Shown one piece after another: positions 14,488 to 25,815 of a stretch of DNA of 64,000 bases. The DNA comes from Amphibalanus amphitrite (taxonomy: Eukaryota; Arthropoda; Thecostraca; Balanomorpha; Balanidae). The notes under the pieces are model-generated. The model had not been told where the DNA came from and searched no databases. It worked only from the letters and a program-made list of their open reading frames with translations. The DNA is taken from assembly GCF_019059575.1 (NCBI RefSeq), contig NW_024881564.1, positions 1 through 64,000 of the forward strand. Direction: 5' to 3'. The translations under genes and the position numbers were made by a program. Position 1 is the first letter of the stretch; every line of letters starts with the position of its first letter.

Positions 14488-16434
14488 CGCACAACACAAT
14501 GCTATATGTGGGTAGGATCGTATACCTACTTAGTGATCAGCATAAAAAGACTCCTAAAAGTAATTCCTGATATGAAAGCCTTTCATATGAAACCATTAGT
14601 TTGCGAAGAAGATGCTTTTGTGAATGTTTTATCAAAGACTATAAGCCAGCACCAAATATAGCTCCATTAATATGAAACAGCCGTGTTAATGCGAAAAAGT
14701 TCGCAGCGCATCTGCATTGGTCCAATCTAAGAAAACACGACCGAGACATTAATCCGCAGATGCAACAGCCTAAGCCAACCGGGTCTGCTTATATTTACAG
14801 ATCAGCAGAGTGACGACTTTCGCCCCCGCAGTGTTTGACATTTGGAGTGTTTGAGTTATGCATTCCACGCCACGGCTTTAGAAACAACTCGGTTGAGAAC
14901 TTGGCACCGTATAGGATGCCTTAGCCTTATTCTAATCTTCATGCATCTGCCGTCCCTGTGGCATTTTTGCCAATGCACAAAAACTGGGCATCGCTGAATT
15001 GGTTGTAACTGCCGTGGAATAAATCACATTTGTCTGTGCTTTTCCCGGCTGATCAGATGCACTGATTTTAAGGGCAACTCTAAGGTCCGTAGCTATTTCA
15101 TGGCTTTTTCAACTTGCAAAAAAACTACGGATATAGTTTTACTAATTATACTTGCTGAATGCTCAGATCAATGACTTCCTTTTTTGCATTTTTCAACACT
15201 AATTCCACAAAATACGTTGCTTGATAGAGCACCATCAGAACGAAATGAAGGCTTCAGAGTCACAGGGTCTGCGCCAACAGTTTACGTTAGGACAACGGAA
15301 GTTTGTCGGGTTTCTTAATTTCCTCCCGCCAGCCGTTCTGGGAGAGAAAAATAAAGCTTTTCAGACTCAGAGATGGTGGTATTATGAGGAACTAACCGAA
15401 GAAGTGGCCGGTGTCTAAGCAGGGTTAAAGGAATGCAAGCTAGGACATAATAAAATGATAATGGATCGAAGCATTAGTTATGTATATCGGTAGAAGCTAT
15501 GTAGATAACTATGCCTAATTTAATTTATGTGTATCTTTCTAGTAGAGGTTTAATTGCCATTGGGTATACAGTGCAGGGATATAGAGGATTCTTCATGGCT
15601 CCGAGTGGAAGATATCCTTTTCATACACACCGAATCGAAAGATCCATTGGCCAAAGACACGAGGATAAATCGTAATGAGCCATTCGTGGCAAGAACAGTT
15701 GATCTTTCCCCGCCCGAGAAAAGATCACTTGACCTTTTCTCGGCCGGGACAAGATCATCCGTTTTTGAGTTTATAGAATTAAAGAATTAAAAAATATATA
15801 TACTTAGCAACTAATAGTGCGTAAGAAATACAATTATGCATAGGTCTGCCGGGAAGATGAAAAATTATCAGCACTCGAGCCATCTTTTCACGAGGGACGG
15901 AAGGTCCCGAGTGAAAAGATTACCACGCTATAGGTACTCTGTTCTATAGACACTGTTCCATATCAAGCTTGCGGTCGGATTTCCATCAGCATTTTACACT
16001 GGCACACGGCATTGGTACACGGTTAGGGATCAGTTAGTTAGGGTGCCGTGCACGAGTCAGTTGGGACCCATTTTACACGTGCGCACGTGCAGGGTGCCGC
16101 TCCCAGATCTCGAGAACGGCTGGGCCGATTGTGCTCGAATTTGGCACATCGCTAAAGACCGGTTAGTAGGATGCCGTGCACAAGTCAGTTTGAGGTCCCC
16201 CCTCGAAATTTTGCACGTGCAAGGCCCACCCTCTCGCTCGCTCCGTTAGTCGCCCCAAAAGGCGTTTTACTGGTTATATAATATATATCTTCCACTCGGA
16301 GCATTGCAGAGTCCTCTATATCATTAGGTAGGTACTAGTGAGTGGTGGTCGGTGAAAATATGTTCAGCTTCCAAAATTGTAACTGTCGCCGGCATGGCTT
16401 ACATAAGCGCCCCAACCAAACCTGCAGCATGTCT
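14488..16434. other. Intergenic sequence
   Basis: No coding sequence is supported. The 15690-15910 stretch holds repeated and inverted AAAGATCA / TCGGCCGGGAC words. About 16040-16230 contains the conserved word ATCTCGAGAACGGCTGGGCC next to GCACGTGCGCACGTGC, so it is a fragment of the dispersed family also seen at 29.5 and 32.4 kb. Confidence 0.45.
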
Positions 16435-16442
16435 CCCCTCAG

Positions 16443-16715
16443 TAGCGATGTCAATCGGATACCAACTTTTTGGTATACCGATACCAAACCGATACCAACT
16501 TGGTATTTGGTATTTCAATCGTAATGTGTTTGGTATTTTGTTGGTATCATAAACCCTCACTAATGGCGTGCTAATGGTTAAGAGGCTAAGAAATCGGTAA
16601 AAAGTTGGTATTTCCCTCATTTTCCCAAGTTGGTTTGGTTTCGGTATTTTCCCGTGGTTTTGGTTGGTATTTGGTTTGGTATTGGTATTCCGATTTTCCG
16701 TAATTGACATCACTA
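16443..16715. mobile_element. 273-bp hAT-type MITE
   Basis: The ends are TAGCGATGTCAAT and (reverse complement) TAGTGATGTCAAT. An exact 8-bp duplication CCCCTCAG lies at 16435-16442 and 16716-16723. The interior is mainly GGTAT/ATACC words (GATACCAA, TTGGTATTTGG) that fold back on each other. No coding capacity. Confidence 0.85.
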
Positions 16716-16723
16716 CCCCTCAG

Positions 16724-17449
16724 TCATTGATTCTGGTCGCAACCGGAAGGGAGGCTTGTCTGAGAGGCGTCAGAGCTCTCCACGCAGCCATTTAGCGGCT
16801 GTGTTGGACCAGACATATGAGCTAGTACACGCCAGCATTATGCTAGCTTTCATCGGTTACATCAATAACGCGGGGAAACAATCAACACTGCTAGTGTTGG
16901 AGGGTTTCGCTGCCAACAGCGATATAAAGTAAAGTAATCTTGAACAGCGACAGGAATTATAAAGTAAAGTAATCTTGACAGGAATGATCTTCAGCACAAT
17001 GGGTGTGGGAAACCTATTGCAGCTTTTAGCTGTTTAAGTACTTAGGTGAGTAAACACTGAACAGTTTTCCAAGTGGGCGTCTTATTTTCTGCCGGTAGGC
17101 ATAACAAATATCAACAAAACTATTGCTTCCGGTTTTCTAATAATTTAATTTTCGCTACATAAACGGATAAGACGCATCTGCAAAAGACCGTGGGTTCATC
17201 GAGTTCAGCGTAATGATTTGATAACGACATCGACGACAATCCATCTCATCCAGTCGACAATCGACGCGACTGGTCTGGACTTCTGCAATGTACTGCTTTG
17301 TTGAGAAATGGACGAGATTTTCGGCTTTCGCAATGCCTATCAATTGGTTTAGCAATGAAGAATGAACAAAACGCTTCGTAAAAGCCAACAGCATGATCGT
17401 TGAGCTTTCTTTAGACGGCTCAGAGCATTCGCTGGGAGACAGGACCCAC
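16724..17449. other. Putative intron or intergenic sequence
   Basis: Lies downstream (minus strand) of the donor at 17449-17448. A minus frame at 17155-17394 is open but has no recognisable features. A 22-bp local duplication ending AAGTAAAGTAATCTTGA is at 16920-16978. Confidence 0.35.
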
Positions 17450-17704
17450 CTGTTCCGGTACAGTGGCCTGTCCCATGGTGCGAGGACTGGCCATTCCTCC
17501 CTGCGACCTGTTGGCGTCCGCCACCTGGGTTCTGCCTGCCGCCGTCTTCTCCTCCGCGCCCGACGTCACCACATACACCAACGAGCCGACCAGCACCACA
17601 CTGGACAACAGCAGCGCCAGTGTCAGTCCGATCAGAAAGCGCTCCATGCCGGTCCGGTGGCCGCGCGGTCGGCCGGTCGTCGCCGGCGTCTCCTGTAGGT
17701 CCAT
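17450..17704 (-). CDS. N-terminal coding exon of a single-pass membrane protein (partial)
   Basis: An 85-residue N-terminal exon. The ATG at 17704 sits in an excellent Kozak context (ACCGCCATGG), and the exon ends at CAG followed by GTGGGT at 17449, phase 0. The protein has a short basic cytoplasmic-type N-terminus (residues 1-22), one strong membrane segment (about 23-46, FLIGLTLALLLSSVV...), then a polar segment with one N-glycosylation sequon (NRS at 65-67). A short basic N-tail, a signal anchor and a Ser/Thr/Gln stalk are the layout of type II ectoenzymes such as M13 metallopeptidases (neprilysin/ECE). The catalytic exons are not seen, so that identity is a guess. Later exons would lie at lower coordinates or outside the window. 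Confidence 0.45.
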
Positions 17705-18265
17705 GGCGGTCAGCTCGGTCGCCACCTTCACGGACTAGGGTACCCTCACCTCAACAAACTATCAAAACCGTCGACACCTCCATGGGGAAACCACCGCCCT
17801 GCCACCGCTCCGTCGCCCGCCATGCACCGACGGCGACTGACGCATGTGCCCGCCCCGCTCCGCCAATAGCCGCCGCCTCCGCCGTCCAGAGTCGACGGAC
17901 CGACGCGGCCACCGTCGGTCTCGACGCAGGCGGCCGTCGGTCTCGACGCAGGCGGCAATGGTGCAGGATCCTTCTGCTGCAGCGAATGACGCCCGTGTCA
18001 GTGGCAGAATCGTCCAGTTTACAGCTCACCGCACAAAGTCCATTTGTCATTGGACAAAACATTCGTCCTCCGTAGGCTGTAGCTACCACACTGATTGGAT
18101 TCGGTGTACTGTCGTGGGATATGCTTTCATCTAAGAGCAGGCAAATTTTCGTGTTAGTGTCGCCTTTCTGCACTTGTCTTTTACGCCGCTGCCTATTGTG
18201 TTGTTTTCAGCCAGTATCTGCAGACATCCTGCTGCCAAGCGAGGGAAGTCCAGGCATAGGTACTA
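17705..18265. other. GC-rich segment upstream of the membrane-protein exon
   Basis: CpG-rich up to about 17990. It holds CCGTCGGTCTCGACGCAGGC repeated in direct tandem near 17910-17950. It may be 5' untranslated or promoter sequence for the minus-strand exon. I see no TATA box. The open frames on both strands here look like GC-rich artefacts. Confidence 0.35.
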
Positions 18266-18269
18266 CCGA

Positions 18270-19165
18270 AAAGTTCGCCCCCTGATGGGGTCTGCCGAGC
18301 AACGCGGTCTGATGGGCGGGGGGCATTTTGCCCCCTTAAGATCTCGAGAACCACGCAACTTAGCGACAAGCGGCAAACAGCGTTAGATAGCCCCAACGGA
18401 AAACTACCTTGTGACCCAATTTCATTGACCTCGGTCTAACCGATGACATCACAGGTCAGGTCAAATGTCGAATTTTCACCATTTACAGGCATTTTAAGAA
18501 ATGCATTGTAAAATCGAGTAAAATGCATGTCATTGAAAATCATCGACGGGGAATTGTCCATAAAACACATATTGTGCTACTTGAGGTCACTGATACCAGG
18601 TCAGGTCACAGAGGTCAGGTCACTGAGGGTCAAAATATGAAAATATCATGTGATGCATGTTTTATGGTCCATTTTACAAGACAAATGCGATTATGTGGGT
18701 CAGGCAGCCTTTAAGGCCAGTTTAGGTTATGGTCTAGTGAAGGTCAGGTCAAGGTCAGGTCAAAAAAGGTCAAATTTCCAAATTGATATCTTTGCATAAA
18801 ATGGATATCTGTTCGATGCAGCTCGTCACGGGGAGTCAAATCATGGTCTTTCTTTTGCGATACGTGGTCTAGAGTTGCTAAAAATTGAGTTTAAAAAAAA
18901 TTGTCGTCATCAATTTTGATTTTTTTTTTCACTATAACTTGGCCAAAAAAGGAGTTATTGATCTAAAATTTGGTATGTAGATAGAAGAGCGCAGGGACTA
19001 TCATATGTATCTTCCGTTGTTTTCGAGCTTCGAAAAAAAAATTGGGAATTTTTTGAGTTTTTCTACAATTTTTTTTAAATTTTTGGGAGTCAACATCCCC
19101 AAATTTTGAGATTTCGAGATTGCAGTTTTGTAGCGCCATTTTTTTCTACATGACCACCAGGGGCG
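18270..19165. mobile_element. Truncated or diverged G-run hairpin element
   Basis: The left hairpin GGGCGGGGGGCATTTTGCCC is followed by AGATCTCGAGAACC and a stretch of AGGTCAGGTCA words. The 18770-18870 interior (GATGCAGCTCGTCACGGGGA) is the reverse complement of the middle of the 13307-14483 element. Boundaries and target duplication are not clear. Confidence 0.55.
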
Positions 19166-19173
19166 CCGCCACC

Positions 19174-19203
19174 ACTACGTACAGTACGTACACTGTACGT
19201 AGT
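19174..19203. repeat. Short near-perfect inverted repeat ACTACGTACAGT
   Basis: Twelve-base arms (ACTACGTACAGT / ACTGTACGTAGT) separated by six bases. A third related word, CTACGTACAGTACGTAC, follows at about 19230. Confidence 0.6.
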
Positions 19204-19496
19204 GCAATTTTTGACTTGGAAATCCACTACGTACAGTACGTACTGCTCAAAATGTGGAAAATAGTTAATTTATTTAAAAAAAAGTTTTCAATTACGTTTT
19301 TTTCTAAGTTTTTTAATTGGAAAAAAATCCCCAAACTTTAGTTTGTTTTGACCAGTTTTGACATACCAAAATTACATTTCATTTTGTTCTGCTAAAAAAA
19401 TAAGGTATGCTCTTGTTGCCGTAACAACTAGGAAGCTTGGCGGCTTGGCTCAACCATGGGAATGCACCGCGCCGAGCAAGCGCCGAGCGTGGTGTA

Positions 19497-20030
19497 CCCG
19501 GGCCCCGGGAGAACGGGGCCCGGGTCCAATCCAACCGGGGGCCCGGGCCCCGTCCACCCGGGGGCCCGGGCCCCGTCCACCCGGGGGCCCGGGCCCCGGG
19601 GCTCCATCCACCCGGGGCCCGGGCTCGTTCTCCCGGGCCCGGGCCCATCCACCGGGGGTCCGGGCTCCGTCCACCCGGGGCCCGGGCCCCGTTCTCCCGG
19701 GGGCCCGGGCCCTGTTCTTCCGGGGGCCCGGGTCCAATCCACCCGGGGGCCCGGGCCCCGGGGCTTCATCCACCCGGGGCCCGGGCTCCGTCCACCCGGG
19801 GCCCGGGCTCAATCCATCCGGGGCCCGGGCTCCGTCCACCCGGGGCCCGGGCTCAATCCACCCGGGGCCCGGGCTCCGTCCACCCCGGATGGATTGAGCC
19901 CGGGCCCCGTTCTCCCGGGGGCCGGGCTCCATCTACCCGGGGCCCGGGCCCATCCACCGGGGCCCGGGCTCCATCCACCCGTGGGCCCAGGCCCCATCTA
20001 CCCGGGGCTCGGGCTCCATCTACCTGGGGC
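19497..20030. repeat. GC-rich minisatellite with CCCGGGGCCCGGG core
   Basis: About 22 units of variable length (about 20-31 bp). The conserved core GGGGCCCGGGCTC alternates with CCATCCACC, CGTCCACC or CGTTCTC spacers. The core is self-complementary, so the array is open in several frames on both strands and yields Gly/Pro/Arg-rich translations. I regard these as artefacts. The array is followed by a CT tract. Confidence 0.9.
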
Positions 20031-20099
20031 CCATGGACCCTCACCCGTGGTGTCCCAGTAGGCATTTCTCGAAGCGGGCTCGTCCGATTAGATTAGGAC

Positions 20100-20108
20100 C
20101 TCTCTCCT

Positions 20109-20141
<33 letters not shown>

Positions 20142-20163
20142 CCACTCTCACTCTCACTCTCTC

Positions 20164-20245
<82 letters not shown>
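20100..20245. repeat. (CT)n microsatellite
   Basis: About 145 bp of CT with early CCCTCC and CACTCT interruptions. Confidence 0.95.
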
Positions 20246-20247
<2 letters not shown>

Positions 20248-21906
20248 CTATCCCAGAGCGGGCCCCTGACAGAAATTTCGGGGGGGGGGGGTCAGCTGAC
20301 CCTCTGACCCCCCTGGCTGCGCCACTGGTGTAAGTGCAACTGTAACTACATACATCATTCTGCAGACTGCAATCGGTTCGAAGCCAAGGGAGGGACGGCA
20401 GGGACAGCCGTCTTTCCCTTGATCAGCTGGGTGTTTATTAGATCATTCGTTTTACTCATTGGCCGTTTTCACGACGGAATAGCAGGCATCTATTTGATAC
20501 CAATATAATCCTTTGGTTCCTCAGGAATTTTAGTAGTTCTTTTTAGTAGGTTTACCAGCTTTCGAATGAATGGCGCGTTAGTTTGCTATTTTTCTATTAA
20601 ATATCACATCGATTTACTTATCTAAGGATTTATCACTAACATCAACATAAAGCGTAAGCACAATTATAAAATTATGAAATTATTAAATACTAGTACAATA
20701 GTTAAAAAAAGATACTGAGTTGCCACACTACAAAAGATATATTCATTTATGGCGCACGACAGACATTTAGAAAGCAGCGCCCTGTTTTATTGCACGCTGC
20801 TAGCCGCTTCCATTGGGTTTTGCAGGCCGACGTCATTGGTTGTTACACGTATGATGTCACGCGACTTGTGGCCTATCACGGCTCTTTAATGATCTCCACT
20901 AAATGAATGCAACAATGGCCTTTTAAGTTGATATCTGTGGCCATCTGTCTATGGAGCGACCAATATGAAAGTTAGATGAATTTACCGGGGTTACATGACT
21001 ATGAGCAAGCAAATGTGTATCAGGAATGGATTCAGGTGGAGAATTGCGCTGGACCATGAGTGCTCGAGCGCTCCCAATTCCACGCCGGTTTGGCTTTGGA
21101 GCCGAGACAGACGATGCGGGTCAAGGTCACCGCTGGGGTAACGCTGGATTGGCTGCGCCCGAGCACCCGTAACGCGGCACAATTCTCCATCTATAGATTT
21201 TCCTATTCGCTCAGCATTGTGATACCTAGGTGTTCGTAATAGCAATTACTCTGCTTATGTACTTATCCCCGGTTATTTAAAAGAAGTTTTTGTGAGGGGA
21301 TATCACGGCTATAGGTAGGTTCTCAGTTGCCCTATTCACGACTTTCAAAGAATGCTCCGATATCTAAATACCGCACAGACCTACTGCATTGGTGAATCTG
21401 ACAAAAGGTCTGTGGAATTACATTCCCCCTCACCACACCCCTAAAAACTCATCCAGTGTCCAAAACCACTTTTATCGACTCGCCAAAAAAAAAAAAAAAA
21501 CACACACACACACTCACACAAAGCATGGGGCATGTCAGCTCTCAGTTCATTTATCATTGTCTTTACCATGGTTCAATTGCATTGCGCGATTCAAAGCACG
21601 TGAGTGCCTATATAGTATATATGTAGAAAATAATACCTACAGCAAAACATCAAAAATTACAAAGGCTACAATGCTTAAAAAGTAGGTTCATCAAGGAAGC
21701 CCATTTTAGCTTGCGTGGTGTTGCCAACCATGCGATTCCAACGCGGGCTATTCACAACGTCTGCAAAGGCACGTTAACAACTGACAAGCCGCCACCGCTG
21801 CCACTTATTCATACATAGATGGTTGATATCGCAGCTTGAGCGTCAGCAGCGCGGCCCACAACGCGTCGGCGCCAGCGCACGCAGCTGTTGGCACTCGGCA
21901 GCCGGT
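20246..21906. other. Intergenic sequence with an orphan hAT-like terminus
   Basis: At 20281-20327 the sequence ends CTGGCTGCGCCACTG, the reverse complement of a classic CAGTGGCGCAGCCAG hAT end, preceded by a poly-G run. I could not find a matching left end or duplication of GTGTAAGT, so it is probably truncated. The rest holds an A/CA microsatellite (about 21484-21520) and no supported gene apart from the short minus frame at 21805-21906 described separately. Confidence 0.5.
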
Positions 21907-23826
21907 GTTGCGACCAGTGTTCGCCACGGGCCGGGCCAGCCCAACGGGCCACGGGCCGGGCTGGGCTACGGGCTGGGCCGGGCCCCCAAATATCATTAGT
22001 TAACGGGCTATGGATGGGCCGGGCCAAGAACTTTGTGCACTATGGGTTTTGCGACTAATGTCAATTTAAGAAAATTTGGAAACTGATGCAAACAAAACCC
22101 ACTGGGAAAATACAAAAACTAAACCAAATTTAAGCAATGTGAAAGAAAACCTACTTGATATTGAATTTTGGGAATCTTGAGAATTATCCAATATCACATC
22201 ATGTCACACATAGGAGGGTTTTCATAAAAATTCCGCAACCAAAAAGATCAGAGAATCTCTAGCATCATTAGTTTGTTAATAAAAGTTAAAATGTAGTCAT
22301 CAGAACAACTTACTTAGCACTACAACTCCAAAAACTAAGAAGCCACTCAACAATGATGGGCTACAGGGCTACATTAAGTTAACACTTATATATGGCGATA
22401 GTGAGACAATTCCAACACAGTCTTTTTTCCTTCACCGACGGCTTTTTAACGAACAGAACCTTAAAAGGATACTCACAAAACACACTGTAAGTAACGAGGA
22501 ACTCTACAGAGTATTTCGCGATGAAAGCTTCTTTAAATGTCCATAAATTTGTCAAAATAAATCACAACAAACCAGCCCCTTCTCAACAAAATGTGCAATC
22601 ATGGCGGCGGCGCTATGTTTATGTGGCGGCATCTAGGTAGTATACACAACAGTATATCAAATAAATACGTTTTTTAAGTGAGTATCAAGGTGAAAACAAA
22701 ATTAAACCAATGAAAAATAAAACCAAAATCACGAAGTCTGAAAACTCGAACGAAAAACAAAACAAAAACTTGATCATATATGTTTTATTATACAATTCGT
22801 CAGAATCGCTACCTGCCGCAGCTGCGACAATCAAGAAGTGTTCGCTCATTTTCGATTGATGATGATGATGCGTACAAGTCGCAAAAGTACCCAATGACAT
22901 TTCAAGCTTACCATGTTTTCTGCTTACGCTGCTAGCGATATCCATATCTTGAAAAGAGCCTAACATAAAATAGCAAGGAAAGTAGCAGATAGTTGTCCAC
23001 AGAGATTCGGTTGACACGTGGGCATGAATTGAAAATAGATTAAATCAGTTTTGCTGATAAATGGATGGATTTTCTCTTTTTTTGGAAGACAGTGCTAAAG
23101 TTAGTGTCACCTATTTTGTATGCTTTCTCAGGCTTTTGATATTGCAGCATCTATGGAGTGAATTTAACAGCAAGGTCAATCCCAGACAGATTCATCAATT
23201 CCCATAAGTCAAGCTTTTTTTCTGCTGGTAAGTGCTGGGAAGTATAGAGTATGTTGCAAATACTTCCTTCAAGTATGCATTAGAGTCACCAATTATTAAT
23301 GATAATGTTCACACACATCAGCTTGCAAGATAACTTTACTCATAGAATGTAGTTAATATAATCATGTAAACTTTTTATAGGTGTGTAATCATGACCTAAT
23401 TGACTGAGGTGCTTGCTGTTACTGTTAAAATTTGTGCCATAGGTGCTTGAAATGATTATATTCATTGAAAAGAAGGGAGTCATGATTGCCATGTTAATAT
23501 TCATGCAATTTGAATTGTTCTCAAAATAGTGTAATCAATCATGCTTATTATAGCCATAGACTAAGACAATAACTAGATTGCTATTTTTGACGGGCCGGGC
23601 CGGGCTGGGCTTGGAATATTTGCCAAGAGCGGGCTACGGGCTGGGCCGGGCTCTGAACCCATGGGCCCGGGCCGGGCTGGGCTGGGGATTTTGGGGCCCG
23701 TGGCGAACACTGGTTGCGACTTAACGGCCGGCCGGCCCCATGAAGGAGAAGCTCTTGCTGAAGTTTTGTGATCGCCTCATAGCCGCCTTGGATGTCATCT
23801 TTCTTGGCAGATCCATCCGTTCAGAT
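21805..23826 (-). pseudogene. Minus-strand reading frame split by a hAT insertion
   Basis: Joining complement(23713..23826) to complement(21805..21906), which removes the hAT element and one duplication copy, gives an uninterrupted frame of about 70 codons ending in TAA at 21805. It includes ITKLQQELLLHGAG before the insertion and ADALWAALLTLKLRYQ after it. It is preceded by an in-frame TGA near 23827. I do not recognise the protein. It may be the tail of the decayed GC-rich reading frame at 23.7-24.7 kb, or chance. Confidence 0.3.
21915..23712. mobile_element. hAT-type element, nonautonomous or decayed
   Basis: The ends are CAGTGTTCGCCACGGGCCGG and its near-complement. An exact 8-bp duplication GTTGCGAC lies at 21907-21914 and 23713-23720. 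The subterminal regions are unusual runs of GGGCCGGGC/GGGCTGGGC on both sides. The AT-rich interior has only a 110-codon minus frame (22685-23017) with no transposase motif that I recognise. Confidence 0.85.
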
Positions 23827-24722
23827 GGTACGGTGCAGTCTGGATAAAGGACGAAGTCCAACGCCGCTAACCCCGCGACGGCCACCCCAGAACGTGGCCG
23901 CAGATCGAACGGGCGTGAGGGCCGTAAGGGCCACCCCGCCATCCGGTAGGTGGCTGAGCAGCCGGGCGCAGCGGCGCCTGGGCGGCGGCCGCGCTGAGAT
24001 GAAGTCCCAAACCGCCATGTCGCCATCACCGCCATCACCATTGCTGCAGCTGTTCCCAACCGCCTCCATTGCCGCCGTTGTCAGGTATTGCCAGCAGCCG
24101 CGCCGCGGGATGTCAGAAGCCGCGCCTCCAGCGCCCCTCTCCGCACGTGTGCAGGTGCTCTGCGGCCGCCGGGTCCGACGTCCAGGCAGAACATGATATT
24201 TCCATGCTGCTCCGACGGTGGGCTGGTCTTGTTTGGGTGTTCCTCCACTGTGACGTCGGTCACGCCTACCCCGGCCAGGGCGCAGAGGCCGACGTCTCAC
24301 CATCCGGTTGCGGTCCTCAGTCGGGTCGCAACGTGTGCCTCTACCGCAGCGTGGAGCGCGCTCCCGCTGGGCAGCGATACAGCCAAACGTAACATGCGGG
24401 CGGCCAGCGCTGCGCCGGACAGCGGACCCATGCAGGGGGTATGCCGGTCTCGGCCATTAGCGGGGTCGTCGGGGCCGAGGCTGTACATACAGCTGGTGAC
24501 CGCGTGAGCCGCCAATCGAAGCTCACGGCTTATAAGCTCGACGCGGGCATCACACGTTGTCCCGATGGGAGCTCCACGACGCCGCCGCGAACTCCAGCAG
24601 CGCGGCTCGCAGCGCGAAGACCGGTACGGACGGCCGGGGCGCAAACGGCGTGCGGGAGTCGCAGGCGACGGAAGACGTTCTGCGGACAGAAAGGGTTGGG
24701 CATAAGCTGGTCGGCAGGACAC
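23721..24722 (-). pseudogene. GC-rich degenerate minus-strand reading frames, unrecognised
   Basis: A GC-rich island between AT-rich neighbours. On the minus strand, the frame from 24722 runs to 24081 with only one internal stop (TGA at 24297-24299). The frame open at 24303-23821 likewise continues past a single TGA. Coding-like stretches include AALAARMLRLAVSLPSGS, EEHPNKTSPPSEQHGN and GDGDMAVWDFISA. A perfect-looking donor (ATG then GTGAGA) overlaps the first TGA, so this could instead be an exon boundary. It is either a decayed gene or exons of an unrecognised gene. No family is assigned. Confidence 0.3.
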
Positions 24723-25606
24723 TCTTGAGCCGAGCCTTTGATGTAATTACAGATGATCCAGAGGCATGCACAAAAATTCATGACACACTATTCCCATTTA
24801 TGTATTTGCTACATATGATATGATATACCAGCTCATGATCAGTGACGCATTCTGGGCAATATGTTCTAAAATGAAATAACTGAAGTTACAATTGACAGCT
24901 TAAAAAAACACACACACGCACACTAGGGTGGCACTTAAAAATTGATTTTTGATTTTTTTTTGCGTGCGGGCGGTTTTCTAGTTCCATACCCGGAAAAAAT
25001 AAAGTATGCAAATTTTTTTTTGAAAAATATGTATATTTAGAGGTCGCGAATCGATGGCAAAGTTGAGATTTTGGTGGCAATTTCCATAGTTCTGAAATTC
25101 CTTTCAAACGCTATTGCTACACTACTTTTGGATTATTTAAATGCATTTCATAGTCATTTTTATTGTTTATTGACACTTCAGTCAGCTTTGGTCACACCGC
25201 AACACTGATGCTCACGAGCCCCGTCTTCTCAGAGCATTAGCTCCTCACCAGGGGGTTGGAGGTATCATGGGCACACCCATCTCATACTTTATGTGGCCTG
25301 CCCAAGGCCCTATATACCAGGTAGGGTCGTCCGGCGATTCTACCTTTTCGTGACGTCAGCTCGTGACGTCATTTGGAGTCAAGTCTCGAAGCCCCGTTCA
25401 ATCCCCATGTAAATGAGCGATTTTCGAAGCACTGTAGAATGAAGTCTGCACAAGATATATCAAACCTAAGTATCTTATCTGAAAGAGCAGACAATTTTCT
25501 GCAAGTTATCTATTACGTGTTTTTCGCTAAATCTTTTGCTTTTTTCACAAAAGCGTAAAATGTCCCCCCATGTCTCCGCAGCCTCCCTGCCGCCGGCCGC
25601 CGCGCG

Positions 25607-25680
25607 GTCGCGGTAGTGTAGTGGTTAGCGTGCCCGCGCAGTATTCCAAAGGTCCCGAGTTCGAATCTATGCGGTGCGGA
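25607..25680 (+). other. tRNA-like relic (tRNA-Val-like) inside hAT element
   Basis: TAGTGTAGTGGTTAGCGTG matches a tRNA D-arm/A-box, and GAGTTCGAATC matches a B-box at the right spacing, with AAGGT in the variable-loop position as in tRNA-Val. The acceptor and T-stems do not pair well, so it is more likely a tRNA pseudogene or a short tRNA-derived SINE head than a working tRNA. Confidence 0.45.
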
Positions 25681-25815
25681 ACTTTAATTGCAATTCCAAG
25701 CTGAATATACGCACATCCATAATAAATTATTATTCGTATAGCTAAACTGTCACCAAGCTATCCATATAAATTGACTTCACCCAAAATATCGGCAAGATTC
25801 TATTAAAATATAAAT

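Noticed and set aside
19358-20096. Several Gly/Pro/Arg-rich open frames up to 219 codons on both strands
   Set aside because: All arise from the self-complementary GC minisatellite. Being open in multiple frames and both strands argues against a gene.
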